DNA of 64,000 nucleotides from Nannochloris sp. 'desiccata'. Taxonomy: Eukaryota > Chlorophyta > Trebouxiophyceae > Chlorellales > Chlorellaceae. Below are positions 50,863-61,701 of the stretch, in pieces. Position 1 is the first letter of the stretch; the number at the start of each line of letters is the position of its first letter. A model generated the notes under the pieces. That model made no database searches, was not told the origin of the DNA, and saw nothing but the letters and a program-made list of their open reading frames with translations. Location of the stretch: NCBI GenBank assembly GCA_019044685.2, contig JAGTXX020000008.1, forward strand, positions 186,001 to 250,000, given 5' to 3'. Made by a program: the position numbers and the translations under genes.

Positions 50863-53808
50863 TGATAAAATGGAATGGAAGAAAGGAAGAAATGCTGGAG
50901 AAATCAAGGATCAATTTCTTGAAATACCAAGCTGAGCAAGCCCGTATAGTGCTGAGAAATCCAAACGTTGAGAATTACATTACACAAGCTATTAGGAGAC
51001 AACTGAATACAATCATCAAAAATGGTGATAGGGCTGAAAGAGAGGCTGCTAAGAGCAATGCTACAAATGCAGCAGCGCTGCGGCGGAGCGCTCGCTTGGC
51101 TGGAAATGGTGGAAATAATAAATAGGAAGGGTGGGATCAGGTGGAGAAAGGTAATCTAAAGATAGTGCTTCAGAATTTAAAAGGTGGTTTTGGAGAAGAA
51201 GAAGCAATATACTTGGAGATTGAAGACGATATAGATATTGTGATGTTGACAGAAACTCATTTACACGACGTTGAAGACCCGCCGCTGATTCGTGGCTTTG
51301 ATGTTTCCTTTAAAGCATCAAGGCCTAGAAATGCAGCGGCAGCAGGATATGGTGGTGTAGCTGTATATTTTAAACAAGAATTATTTGGAAAAATAAGCAT
51401 ATGGAAAAAAAGAGAAAAAGATGGAGTAATTTGGATCTGCGGCAAGAAGACGGAGCAAGCGGTGGCACAGTTTCTCTGTTGCTGCTATGTAGCTCCGGAT
51501 AAGTGTACAGGACGTCCAAAAAATGAAGAAGAATGGTTTAGCAAGCTCGAAAAAGAAGTATCTGAAGCTAAAGATTTAGGAGAAGTGCTGGTGGCTGGTG
51601 ATTTTAATGCCCGCATCGGTGCTGCATCTGAATTTAACCGCCTCGATGTTGATGGTTCTAACGCTGACGCTGAAGTTGATACCACAATCATGGAAAATGA
51701 TTTATCAAATACATCTGATCTAAGATTTAGTGTAGATGGTACAGTTTCCTCTAGAGATGGTATTCTGCTTGATATGTGCGAGATGACTGGGTTACGAGTC
51801 GTCAACGGCAGAGTGGCGGGAGATATCCCTGCTGCTGTGACCAGCTTAGGTAATGGTGATGGTAAAAGTAAATCAGTAATTGATTTATTTTTGGCTTGCC
51901 CTACTGTGTTTGGACGCATTGACTCGTTAAAAGTTGGTGGTAAGCTCAGAGCAAAATCAGATCATTTGGCGGTAACGCTTACGATGGCAAGAACCATTGA
52001 AATCGGAGCAGAAGAGCAGGAAGCAGCAGCGACTACTGATATGTTGGATTCTACTTCAACATCAACAATAGAAACTGGTGATGAGTATATTATCGATGCT
52101 GCCCTGCTGCCTGTGTTTGCTGAAAAAATTTGCAGCAGCAGCGCCACTGCTTGAACAGATTTGCATTGCAGCAACGGCCGCTGCTGAATTAAAAGACGCA
52201 GATATGCTGGATAAGGCTGTGGATGACTACAATAGAGTAGTATCTAATGCATGTGCAGATGCTGGAATGAGAAAAAAGGGTGTTGTCACAGATAAAGATC
52301 GCTGGGCAAATACAATAAACAAGTCACCGCTTCCAATACGACAACAAGCAAGAGCAGCCAAACGAGCTCGGAAAAGGATGCTGAGAAAGTGTGATATAGG
52401 GGCATTAGCTAATGCACAAAAGAAACTGCGTAAAGTGACAGATAAATCCAGAAAAGCTCGAAGGGAAATTGGAGTAAAGCGCCTCGAGCGGTTGCTAAAA
52501 GATGACCCTAGGCGTTTCTATAAATATTATAGAAAGCCTCCCTCTCCTACTCTGGTGTCAAATGGTGAATTAAGTAAACACTCTGAAGACCTTTTAGGTG
52601 CTGAACCACCTGATCTGCCTGTACCTCCAGTTGTACCTGGCACCGTTCCGCCTCCAGAGAATATAGAAGGGTTGCTACAAACTCCTTTCTCAATGGAAGA
52701 ACTTTCACCAGTGCTGAAAAAGATTAAGAATCAAGCTGGTATGATTGGTACATTGAGGCCTGAGCTGTTGAAAGCATCAGCAGAGCATCTTGGTCCAGCT
52801 ATAGTAGAGCTGCTAAACGCCTCGGTGGCAATAGGCAAGCTGCCCAAAGTTTGGGCACTGAGCGCCATTACACCTATAGCCAAGCCAGGGAGTGACAATA
52901 GAACGTGTGATGGATATCGTGGAATAGCAGTAGGTACTCTAGCTGCCAAACTGTATGGTTCTATGCTTGATCACAGAATTGATGGCTGGGCGGAGGCGAG
53001 CGGTATTCGAGCAAAGGGTCAGTTTGGTTTTAGAAAAGGCAAAGGAACTGCCTCAGCGTCCTTTATAGTGCGCACTCTATTTGATCAAGTAAGAACCCAG
53101 AAAGGTGGTAGGCTGTACACATGATTTGTTGATTTTAAGAAAGCATACGATTCAGTTCCCCGCCACTTGCTCTGGGCTAAACTTGAGCGCAGAGGAGTGA
53201 CTGGCTGGGTTCTGGATGCTATAAAAGCCATGTATGCTGATGTTCCTATGTGTGTGAAGTCGTCTACAGGTCTAGGAAAAGTTTTTTAATCAAATTTAGG
53301 GGTGAAGCAGGGGTGCCCACTAAGCCCACTTTTATTTGGTCTTTACCTAGATGACTGGGATGCTGAGCTTAAAGCAGCTTCTGAAGCTCCTGATGATGAA
53401 TCAGACAAGTTTGATTTCCCTAATTTAGCTGGAGAAGATCTTCGCAGCTTGATGTATGCTGATGATTTGATGCAGGCGGCAACGTCGATTGACGGTCTCC
53501 GCAAGCAAATGGCACTGCTGGAGGACTTTTCTGCTCGCTGGGGCCTCACTATTAACGCTTCTAAAACTAAAGTGATGGTTTTTAGCAGACTCAAATGTGC
53601 TGAAAAAGAAGTTAAAACCGTCGAGACGGCCGAACATTTGTTTTTCCACTGTCCTAGTTATGATGATATTAGGGCAGATTTTCCTTGTTTAGACTTCACA
53701 CTAACTAATTTACACGAGTTCTCAATGCAGCAGCCAACCCAAATTACCAGGTTTGGCAAGAAATGTTTTGAACTGCATCAAGAACTCAACCCGCTGTCGA
53801 GGCGGTAA
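50862..53808 (+). pseudogene. Lin-2 ORF2, endonuclease and reverse transcriptase, decayed
   Basis: It starts at ATG 50862 in a UGAUG overlap with ORF1. A TAG at 51123 separates an 87-codon leader from the endonuclease in the same frame (VMLTETHLHD, VAGDFNARIG, IDLFLACP, KSDHLAVTL). A shift in an A-run near 52124 leads to RT (ITPIAKPGS, GFRKGKGTA, FVDFKKAYDSV, GVKQGCPLSPLL, SLMYADDLMQAA). Stops occur at 53122 and 53287, and a deletion after FSRLKCA joins RT to the distal ETAEHLFFHCP zinc-binding end. Confidence 0.88.
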
Positions 53809-54123
53809 TATCGTTTTCATGAAATCCTTTTTCTATTTGATCCCATAATTCAAGGGTGATTACTAGACCATTGTGGTCTATTTGTTTTGTTTTGATTAAT
53901 TTTATAGATGATTTAGTGATGTGGAAGCTGTGTGGTGGGTAGCTTCTAGGGGTTCTCAATTAACGGAGCGGTTTCTTCCTCTTTTTAGCTTCATTTTCTC
54001 TGCCCTTTTTCCCCCTTGATGAAGCCAAAGAAACTTGCATACCTCCGTAGCAGAATTTGAGAGGTTGTACTGCTAGAGCCCTGAGTGATAAAATGATATG
54101 AAATCATGAGAGATCACTTATGT

Positions 54124-54144
54124 AACAAGTTCAAGTTCAAGTTC
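54124..54144 (+). repeat. 3' tail of Lin-2
   Basis: About three AAGTTC units, a microsatellite tail in place of poly(A). The upstream 53809-54123 stretch is its untranslated region. Confidence 0.7.
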
Positions 54145-54145
54145 T

Positions 54146-54604
54146 GGAGCCGCTGAAAGCTACGTTGATAAATTTTCTGCGCTGGCGCTCGCCGCAGAAT
54201 TGACTGATCCAGAGAAGATACATCGTTTTATAAATGGTTTAAAGGAATATGTGAAGAAAACTACTAGTATCGAGCATGAAATGGGAAAATTACCCACCTT
54301 TGAGCTGATAACACGCTATGCTGTAGCTGCAGATAACGCTCTTTACCAAAGCAGAAACAGAGGAAGCAACATGCGCTGGAAGGGGTCTTCTGGTGGCCAA
54401 GCTAGTGGTTCGTCGCAAGCTTCTACTAATACCTCTGGTGCAGCTCCTATGAATGTTGATACTTTTGAACGTTATAAGAAACTTGATGAAACATCCAAGG
54501 CTCAGTGTTTCCGAGAAGGGAGGTGCTACTTTTGCCGTCAAAAAGGGCACATCGCTGAAAACTGCCCCAAGAAGAATAAAGACCCAAACGAGAGAAGGCA
54601 GTGA
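54146..54604 (+). pseudogene. gag: Gyp-E gag, C-terminal part
   Basis: Continues gag after Lin-2 (GAAESYVDKF) to the zinc knuckle CYFCRQKGHIAENC and the stop TGA at 54602-54604. This segment is open. Confidence 0.88.
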
Positions 54605-54635
54605 GAGGTGAAGATGAAAGTGGTTTCTCGCTGCC
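54583..54635 (+). promoter_or_regulatory. -1 frameshift signal at Gyp-E gag/pol
   Basis: Heptamer C_CCA_AAC (54583-54589), 7-nt spacer (54590-54596), stem GGCAGTGAG (54597-54605) with CTCGCTGCC (54627-54635), one U-G pair and a 21-nt loop. Stem arms match Gyp-C although the loop sequence differs. Confidence 0.78.
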
Positions 54636-57600
54636 AGTTGAAGAAGAAATTAGTATTAGTGTAGAGTATGAGGTAGATTTACTTGCTATGGGAGCTGTGT
54701 GGAAGCAGGCCTCGTCAGCAAATTTATTGATTACTAAAGGTAGATTAGGATACGCTCAAGCTGAAACTTTATTAGATACTGGAGCTTCAGTTAACTTAGT
54801 TGCCGCTAGGTTTGTTGAAAAGCACAAGTTTATAACTAGATTTATTCCTACTGGTCCTATCTTCCGCACCGCTGATGGTCGTCTTCACCGTTGCGACAAG
54901 ATTTTGGATGTTGCTAGATTCAGAGCTGGACCCTATCAGGACACTCTTACTAATGTGTTTGTGATTCCTTGAGATTGTCCTTTTGATCTCATTGTTGGAA
55001 AACCGTGGTTTGATGAAAAGAATCCTGAGATTGATTTTCCTAACAATTTAATTTCCATGGAGCACGGCGGCGAGAAAATAGCGTTCAGGGCTGATTACCA
55101 CGAGAAGAAAGTTTTACGAGATCACGGTATTATTTCTGCTGTGCAAATTTACAACGAGATTATGGATGGCAATATGGTGAACATCTGCTTGATGAAGCCG
55201 TTCATTGAAGACGAGAACTGCGAGATTGGCCAAAACAACGAGAACAACGAGAACCACGAGACTACGAGAGAAGAACTTCTGGAGAAGTACGTTGATGAGC
55301 TAATATCTGATTTTGTAGAAGTATTTGATCCAGATCTCCCACTACCGGTAGAACGAGAAATTGAACACGAGATTGAGCTGGAGCCTGGGGCTAAGCCTGT
55401 GGCGCAGCAGCTGTACCGCTTGAGCTACGAAGAATTAGCAGAGCTGAAGAAACAGATTCTAGAATTGCTTGAAAAAGGTTTTATCCGACCTAGTAAATCA
55501 CCCTATGGCGCTCCAATTTTATTTGTACGTAAGAAGAATGGTAGCCTCCGTATGTGCGTTGACTACAGAGGGCTTAATAGAATCAGCAAGAAGAACCGGT
55601 GCCCGCTTCCGAGAATCGATGAGCTGCTCGACCGCCTGAATGGAGCAAAATACTTTACCAGCCTAGATCTCAGAAGTGGTTATCACCAAATCAAGATTAA
55701 AGAAGAAGATATTGAGAAAACAGCTTTTAGAACGCAGTATGGTCACTTTGAATTTATTGTTTTACCTTTTGGGTTGTGCAACGCCCCAGCGACGTTCCAA
55801 ACTTTGATGAATAGTATTTTTAGGCAAGAGCTTGATCAGTTTTTTTAGTTTACTTAGATGATATAATGATTTTTTCCAAAACGTTAGAAGAACATTTGAA
55901 GCACGTACGTCATGTTTTTGAGAAGCTGAAGCAGCATAAACTTTTTGTCAACAAAGAAAAGTGTTCCTTTTTCAAGAACAAAATCTCTTGGCTTGGCTAC
56001 ATTATTTCTGATAAAGGAATAGAAGTAGACCAAAGCAAAATTCGTACTATTTTAGATTGGCCTGTACCAAAGAATACTACTGATATATTATCTTTTTTGG
56101 GTTTTACTGGGTGGTATCGAAAATTTATTGAAAAGTATGCCCACGTGGCAGCTCCAATGACTGAGCTTTTGAAAAAGAAAGTTGATTTTGTTTGGGGTCC
56201 ACAGCAACAAGAATCTTTTGACTTTTTGAAAGAGAAACGTATTCATGCTCCTGTACTAACCTTACCTAGTCCTGATTTTCCTTTTGAGATGTTTACTGAT
56301 GCTTCTGATTTTGCTATAGGTGGTGTGCTCATGCAAGATCAAGGCCAAGGTTTGAAGCCGGTGGCATTTTCCTCGAAGAAGTTGACCGAAGCTGAGAAGA
56401 AGTACACCATTTACGAGAAAGAAGCTTTGTCGCAGATTTATCATTTGAAACTTTGGCGTTGTTATATCCAAGGTGCTCCTAGAAGCACTGCTTTTACTGA
56501 CAATTCAGTCTTAAAGCACCTTCAGACCCAGCAGCGGCTGAATCCCCGACAAGCCCGCTGGATGCTGATTTTACAAGAATACAACCTGTACGTCGATTAT
56601 ATTACTGGAAAAGCTAACGTAGTAGCTGATGCTCTTTCTAGAAGACCTGATCTTGCTATGACCGTCGTCATTGCCTGTCAAGACAGCGACTGGTTGCTGC
56701 AGGTGAAGGAAGCTTACCAAGAAAATGAACAAGCGTTGAAAATTATTAAATTGATTCAGAATGGTACTAGCAAAGATTACGCATTTGACCAACGTTACAT
56801 CGTACGTAGAACTGCTACTGGTACCCAATTATACATTCCTGATGTTGGTACTCTACGCCAAGATCTCATGGCTGAGCACCACGACTCTCTTCTGGCTGGA
56901 CATTTTGGTATCAAGAAAACCGCCGCTCTGCTCGCTCGCAGCTATTTTTGGCCCAGCATGCAGAAGGATGTCCGCAACTTTGTTCAGTCCTGTGAACGTT
57001 GCGCTGAATCTAAAAGTAGCAATCAGAAGAAACCTGGTCTTTTACAGCCTTTGCCTATCCCTACCAGAAGATTTGAAGTCATCACGATGGATTTTGTCAC
57101 CGCCTTGCCGAAAACTCCCGAAGGCTTCACAACAATTATGATCATGGTGGATAAGCTGACTAAGCGCGTCTTTTTAGCTCCTACTACTGAAAACGTGACT
57201 GCGGAAGAAGCTGCTACTTTGTTTTACGAGCATGTTATTAGAAATCAGGGTGTACCTTCAGTTATTATTTCTGACCGAGGACCCCAGTTTACGAGTACTT
57301 TTTGGCAATCCATGGTGGCTCAGCTTGGCATCAAACACAAGCTTAGTACTTCCTACCATCCTCAAACAGATGGTCAGTCTGAAATTACTGTCAGAATAGT
57401 CATAGATATGCTCCGTACCTTGAACAACGAGTACAAGAACTGGGCTCAGATTTTGCCCGCTGTCGAGTTTGCTATTAATAACAGCAAGAACGTTTCTACT
57501 GGATTCTCTCCTTTCTATTTGTGCTATGGAGATGAAGTACCTACACCACCTACTATTAATATGAAGAACTTAGAAAAATCCAACCCTAACCAGTCTTCTG

Positions 57601-58253
57601 TTAACTTTGCTGAGCGCACTCAAGTTGCAATTGAGAAGGCGCTGCAGCGTGCCCAGCAGCAGCAGAAAACTTTTGCTGATAAACGTCGAAGGCACCTTAC
57701 TTTTGAAGAAGGTGACCAAGTGTATATTTCTACGCAAGATTTACCTTTGAAAGGCCCGCGCAAGCTTGCCCCAAAGTGGTTTGGTCCTGTTCCCATTACA
57801 AAAAAGTTCAGCGACGTAAGCTACCGAGTGGCGCTGCCTGAGGCTTGGAAGCGCAGATTCCCTACTTTTCACATTGAGTAATTGAAACCTTTCGTTCCTA
57901 ATAAATACCCTAATCGTTTTCTGGCCAGACCTCCTCCAGACTTGGATCAGGATTCTGACGTATTCATTGTTGAGAAGATTTTGGACCGACGCTCACAGCC
58001 TTGGGGCCGTGGCGAGAAAGTCGAGTACTATATTAAATGGGAAGGTTACCCACTTTGCGAATCTACCTGGGAAAGTAAAAGTAAATTAAAAGATACAGGA
58101 AGTGCAGTACAAGATATGATGAAAGCAATAGATGAACATAATAAAAAAAATAATAAAAAAAAAAAAAAAAAAAAATCAACGTCGATTTTTGATTTCTTTG
58201 GTTTTTTTTTTGTTTTGATTCCTGAATCGTTTTTACCTCATTTTCCCCTCTAG
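54601..58253 (+). pseudogene. pol: Gyp-E pol (protease to chromodomain), broken
   Basis: Protease LLDTGASVNLV, then RT, RNase H (FTDASDFAIGG), integrase (CERCAESK, MDFVTALP, SDRGPQF) and chromodomain (VEYYIKWEGYP). Defects: TGA at 54970 (after VFVIP), a deletion near 55845 that removes part of the YLDD region's frame, and TAA at 57880 (after HIE). The protease and main pol frames are the same here, unlike Gyp-C. A poly(A) run lies at 58157-58175 near the C-terminus. Confidence 0.9.
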
Positions 58254-58295
58254 AAACAGCGTGAGGACACGCTTACAAGAGAGAGGGGGGAAGAA

Positions 58296-58519
58296 TGTGA
58301 TGATACTAGCAGTCAAGGTAGCTACCAAGCAGCTGACCTTGAGCACAGCACACGTTTCATGAACAGTTTGCCAGAATCCTTTTTAACCTTGTTGTTGCAC
58401 AGATTTGAGGACTTTTTTTGATTACCAGAAATACTAGACTACTTGTAAATAACTACTAGAAACTCACTAGAACCCAGCTAGAAGCCGTGCTGAATAGTCT
58501 GTCAAGGTTATTCACTACA
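58296..58519 (+). repeat. LTR-E, 3' LTR of Gyp-E (224 bp)
   Basis: Preceded by polypurine tract GAGAGAGGGGGGAAGAA, the same as in Gyp-C. Uninterrupted, so it shows the empty site of the 377-bp insertion in the 5' LTR. Confidence 0.92.
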
Positions 58520-58537
58520 ACCAGCAGTGGATTTCAT
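58520..58537 (-). other. Initiator exon fragment of gene X, stranded by Gyp-E
   Basis: ATG AAA TCC ACT GCT GGT on the minus strand, followed directly by the Gyp-E LTR. CTGGT (minus) is the 5-bp target duplication also found at 48184-48188. With one copy removed, GAC CTC GAG follows in frame. Confidence 0.75.
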
Positions 58538-58651
58538 ATATGAAATAGGCGGCTCCTAGATATCCAATCTGGGAACCAGGGGAGGCACCATATGTTTATA
58601 TGCATAATTTAAACGCTAGTTCCCTGATTCCGGTTCCTAGATTCACTTGAG

Positions 58652-58716
58652 CAATCTAGGAACTCGGAGAGCCAATCTAGGAAACAATCTAGGAAATGGA
58701 GGCGTCAATCTAGGAA
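58652..58716 (+). repeat. Cluster of CAATCTAGGAA repeats
   Basis: Four copies of CAATCTAGGAA within about 65 bp, irregularly spaced, and CCTAGATT in reverse just upstream. It lies between the gene X start and the next minus-strand ORF. The 58538-58651 stretch shows no gene. Confidence 0.7.
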
Positions 58717-58967
58717 GAACCAGCCGAGGATACTAGTGCACCCACTAAATCTCTCTCTGCTTCTGTTGCACTCACTGCTGCGCCACCTCCAACCTTTATC
58801 TTCTTATTTGCTCTCCTTTGCATAGCTTCCAACAATACAATGCCACCACCTGCTGCTGCAGTCACACCACCTACACCTCTTTTGCTCAGCTCTGCCAATA
58901 AGCTTCCTTGCTCTTCCTGTTGCTTCAGGACTTGCTGCAGCATCAACAACACCTGCAAAGCATGCAT
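58710..58967 (-). CDS. Small ORF, possibly an exon, unknown function
   Basis: 85 residues, starting MHALQVLLMLQQVLKQQEEQ, a probable amphipathic or coiled-coil helix, then a Gly/Ala/Val-rich part with a basic RRANKKIKVG. GCTTTGCAG/GTG at 58955-58945 could be a 3' splice site, so the ORF may be an internal exon. No family recognised. Confidence 0.4.
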   Translation of the reverse strand: MHALQVLLMLQQVLKQQEEQGSLLAELSKRGVGGVTAAAGGGIVLLEAMQRRANKKIKVGGGAAVSATEAERDLVGALVSSAGSS

Positions 58968-59479
58968 CGTACTAAGTTAGTGGTTTTCCTTTTTATTGCA
59001 CCGTTTTGGGTGGGTGGGTGTTGTGATGTCGGCCAGCCTTCATCCCAATGCGGGGGTTTGGAGGGAGTTAATCTGAGTTCAAAATGAGAAAATGAGATCA
59101 TTAGGGCTCAGAAAAACAGCAATCTCGCCAAACAAGTGAAGGTTGGTCTCGGTCAAAGTCAATTTGTACCGCTGAGGTACAGCCCACTGGGCATTCCAAC
59201 AAATAAATCAACGCCAGTTAAAGAAAGATAAAGACAAAAACATTAAATTTCTAGCTTACACTAATTTAGAGAAATTATGACACGTGCTGTGAACGGAGCA
59301 GCTGCTTCAACTATCAGCTGGAGCTGCAGGTAGCAGCTGACATGCGGCTCTTGATCTGTTTAAATTAGGATTGATCTCAGGCATAAATATGAATTCAAGT
59401 GCTTGAAGAAATGATGAATTGCGTTGACTAATTTTACTTTCATGCTGATAACTAACGATATATTTCTAAATTTGTGTAG
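58968..59479. other. Spacer with possible upstream exon of the next gene
   Basis: No clear gene. CAGCTGGAGCTGCAG/GTAGCA near 59330 could be a 5' splice site of the gene ending at 59791, but no frame joins convincingly. Confidence 0.35.
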
Positions 59480-59791
59480 GAAAATGTGAAGCCTTCTGCT
59501 GCTGGTAGCCAATCCCTGTATCCCATGAAGCTGGCGTTGCTCGCATCTCAAAAAGTTGGCAATGTGAGCGGGAATGATGGAGCATCACCCGGTATGAAAG
59601 AAGCAAGGAAGGTACGTGGCGGTAAGAAAAGGGCAGCGCAGGAAGATAAACAATCTAATGGTGCTACTGTAGGGGTGAAAAGAACGCAGAGGGAGAGGAC
59701 AGCAACGAATAAAGCAAAAGTATCACCGCCGCCGGCGTCGGAAACGGAGGTAGAATCCGAGGAAAATTCCGGCTTCGATAGCGACTATTAA
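59480..59791 (+). CDS. Terminal exon of a small basic/acidic protein
   Basis: TTTGTGTAG/GAA marks a 3' splice site. The frame from 59480 encodes 103 residues: a basic middle (KVRGGKKRAAQ, GVKRTQRERTATNKAK) and an acidic end (ETEVESEENSGFDSDY), as in many chromatin-associated proteins. The 5' exon is not found. Function unknown. Confidence 0.5.
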   Translation, partial: ENVKPSAAGSQSLYPMKLALLASQKVGNVSGNDGASPGMKEARKVRGGKKRAAQEDKQSNGATVGVKRTQRERTATNKAKVSPPPASETEVESEENSGFDSDY

Positions 59792-60069
59792 TAGTTTTAA
59801 ATGTATCCTGAAGGTGTATATGTACCGTATAACTGCTGTAACAAGCTAAAAAGGCATTTTTACAACTAGAGCACAAGACCCCCTCTTGTGGATTTTTCTC
59901 AAAAGAACAAGGGGGCAGCACAAGAGCCCCTTGTAAAGTCATAGTGGAAGCGCAGTCTCTGCACTGCAAAATAGCTGCTTTGCGTATAAAGTGATATTAC
60001 ATCGAGGCAGAAATAAGGCATTAAGATTTTACTGAGCACTTCAAGCCAGCTTCAGTCATGGTGCAGGTG
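59792..60069. other. Spacer up to Gyp-F
   Basis: No gene. Contains an imperfect inverted repeat around 59875-59940 (CAAGACCCCCTCTTGTGG and AAGGGGGCAGCACAAGAG). Confidence 0.4.
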
Positions 60070-61354
60070 TGTTACGTGTATTTAGTAGCATTAGACCCTG
60101 GAGTGGCCCCTGCCCTCTCACACTATATAGCTAAGCTCCAATCCCCTGTTAGATAGTTGAATATATGTAATTATATATTATAATACGTATAACACTCAAC
60201 AATTGGTTTCAGCTTATTTCTTCAGTCGAATTTGCTATCAACAACTCCAAGCAGGGTGCTACTGGTCAAACTCCTTTCTTTCTTAATCATGGTCTGCACC
60301 CTCATACTCCTGCTTCCTTATTGGCTGATTCAGTTTTACCCGCTTCTTTATCTCCTCATGCTGATGATTATCTCAAGAAATTAAAGACAGCCTGGAAGTG
60401 TGCTCATCAATGTGTCTTAGCAGGCGAAGAAACCATGAAGAAGCGAGCCGACCACCACCGCCGACCGAGTCCGTTTAAAGTTGGTGATAAAATTTTAGTA
60501 TCTTATAAAGTTTTAAAGATGCCTGATGTGACAGCAAGGAAGCTGCAGCATCGGTATTTTGGTCCTTACCCTGTCACGCAGCTGTGTGGTGAGAATGCAG
60601 TTGTGGTGGAGCTGAGTGCCGGAAAAACAAGGTCTTTTAATGTTTCTACTCTTAAGCCTTGGAAGGAAGATCCAGACACCTTTCCTCATCGTGATTACTC
60701 TCAACCTGGTCCTGTACAAGTTATTGGTGATGAAGAATATTTTACAATAGACAGATTCATCAAGAATAGGTGGGTGAGAAGTGGTCGTGGTTATAAAGAA
60801 CAGTTTTTGGTGCATTGGGAAAATTACCCGCCAGAAGACGTATCTTGGCTTCCAGTGCAGCAGCTTGAATCAGAGATGGAAAAGGATAGTTTTACCAAAT
60901 TATTGAAAACATTACAGACAAAGAAGCCTAGACCTGCGCCTAAGCCTAAAAGGAAAATGAATAATAATAGTCAGCAGCAGCAGGCAGCGCCTCGAGCTCA
61001 GCGGCCACAGCAGCAGCAAGAGCCTACTCGAGTTAGGACTAGGGCACAGCGATAGTAACTTTCTTAGATTGATTATGGGTTGTTACACCTTACGTAATTC
61101 TTTGTCTTGCTTTGTGTACTCTACAAGTGATTAACGATGGGGCTATCCGAGTGTTCCCGACCTGTAGTACAGTTTTGATCCTTTTGCAAAAAGTGTGTGT
61201 TTTGGTATAAAGAAGGGGAGAATGTTACGTGTATTTAGTAGCATTAGACCCTGGAGTGGCCCCTGCCCTCTCACACTATATAGCTAAGCTCCAATCCCCT
61301 GTTAGATAGTTGAATATATGTAATTATATATTATAATACGTATAACACTCAACA
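60070..61354 (+). mobile_element. Gyp-F, internally deleted LTR element with both LTRs
   Basis: LTRs 60070-60201 and 61223-61354 (132 bp, apparently identical, TGTTACG to CTCAACA), PBS TGGTTTCAGCTT at 60204, polypurine tract AAAGAAGGGGAGAA. AGGTG is duplicated at 60065-60069 and 61355-61359. Only the end of pol remains, so it cannot move alone. Identical LTRs suggest a recent insertion. Confidence 0.92.
60222..61055 (+). pseudogene. pol: Gyp-F pol, integrase end and chromodomain only
   Basis: The frame starts directly after the PBS region at EFAINNSKQGATGQTPFFL, in the integrase C-terminal half, and contains a chromodomain (EQFLVHWENYPPEDVSW) and a Gln/Arg/Pro-rich tail. Closest in the window to Gyp-A. 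There is no start codon of its own near the beginning. The deletion joined the leader to integrase. Confidence 0.9.
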
Positions 61355-61701
61355 AGGTGCCGCCGGAGGCAGGAGCAGAGCTCCTTGCATGCCACAAGGC
61401 GCTACCGTAATGGCAGAATTGTCTTTTCTTGCGATCCTTCACCCCCGATTAAACGATTAAACGATTTAACTCGAAAAATATCCCCCTGGGAGTACAATCG
61501 GCCGTGGTGGGATTCATATTTTTTGATGGTTTCAAGCCTTGTGTCACATGAGGCCGCCGCAAAGAAGTTGAATTGCATTTAACGAAATATATTGGGGCTG
61601 CAAAACAAATTTAAAAACGAAGTTGTTTGAATAGACCCACTGCAATCATTGTGCGTATTAAATAGACTACAGAACAGCTTCTTGTCATAAATCGTCCCAA
61701 G
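61355..61701. promoter_or_regulatory. Promoter region of the helicase gene
   Basis: 347 bp with no ORF of note between Gyp-F and ATG 61702. No recognisable TATA or other box could be assigned. Gyp-F inserted about 350 bp upstream of the start. Confidence 0.4.

Larger units (their letters stand above)
49457..54145 (+). mobile_element. Lin-2, near full-length non-LTR retrotransposon in Gyp-E gag
   Basis: 5' region, ORF1 (49627-50862), ORF2 (from 50862) with APE endonuclease and RT, 3' region 53809-54123 without genes, and a tail of AAGTTC repeats (54124-54144). Gag codons resume at about 54146. No clear target duplication was found. Confidence 0.85.
48189..58519 (+). mobile_element. Gyp-E, Ty3/gypsy chromovirus, decayed
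   Basis: Two 224-bp LTRs, PBS, gag, frameshift signal, protease, pol and chromodomain, related to Gyp-C. ACCAG flanks it at 48184-48188 and 58520-58524. Inside it sit a 377-bp insertion in the 5' LTR and the 4.7-kb LINE Lin-2 in gag. Several stops and shifts in gag and pol show an older copy than Gyp-C. Confidence 0.93.

Noticed and set aside
52100..52154. Programmed frameshift at the A-run in Lin-2 ORF2
   Set aside because: The needed change is +1 while the A-run would favour -1, and other stops and a deletion in the same ORF indicate ordinary decay.
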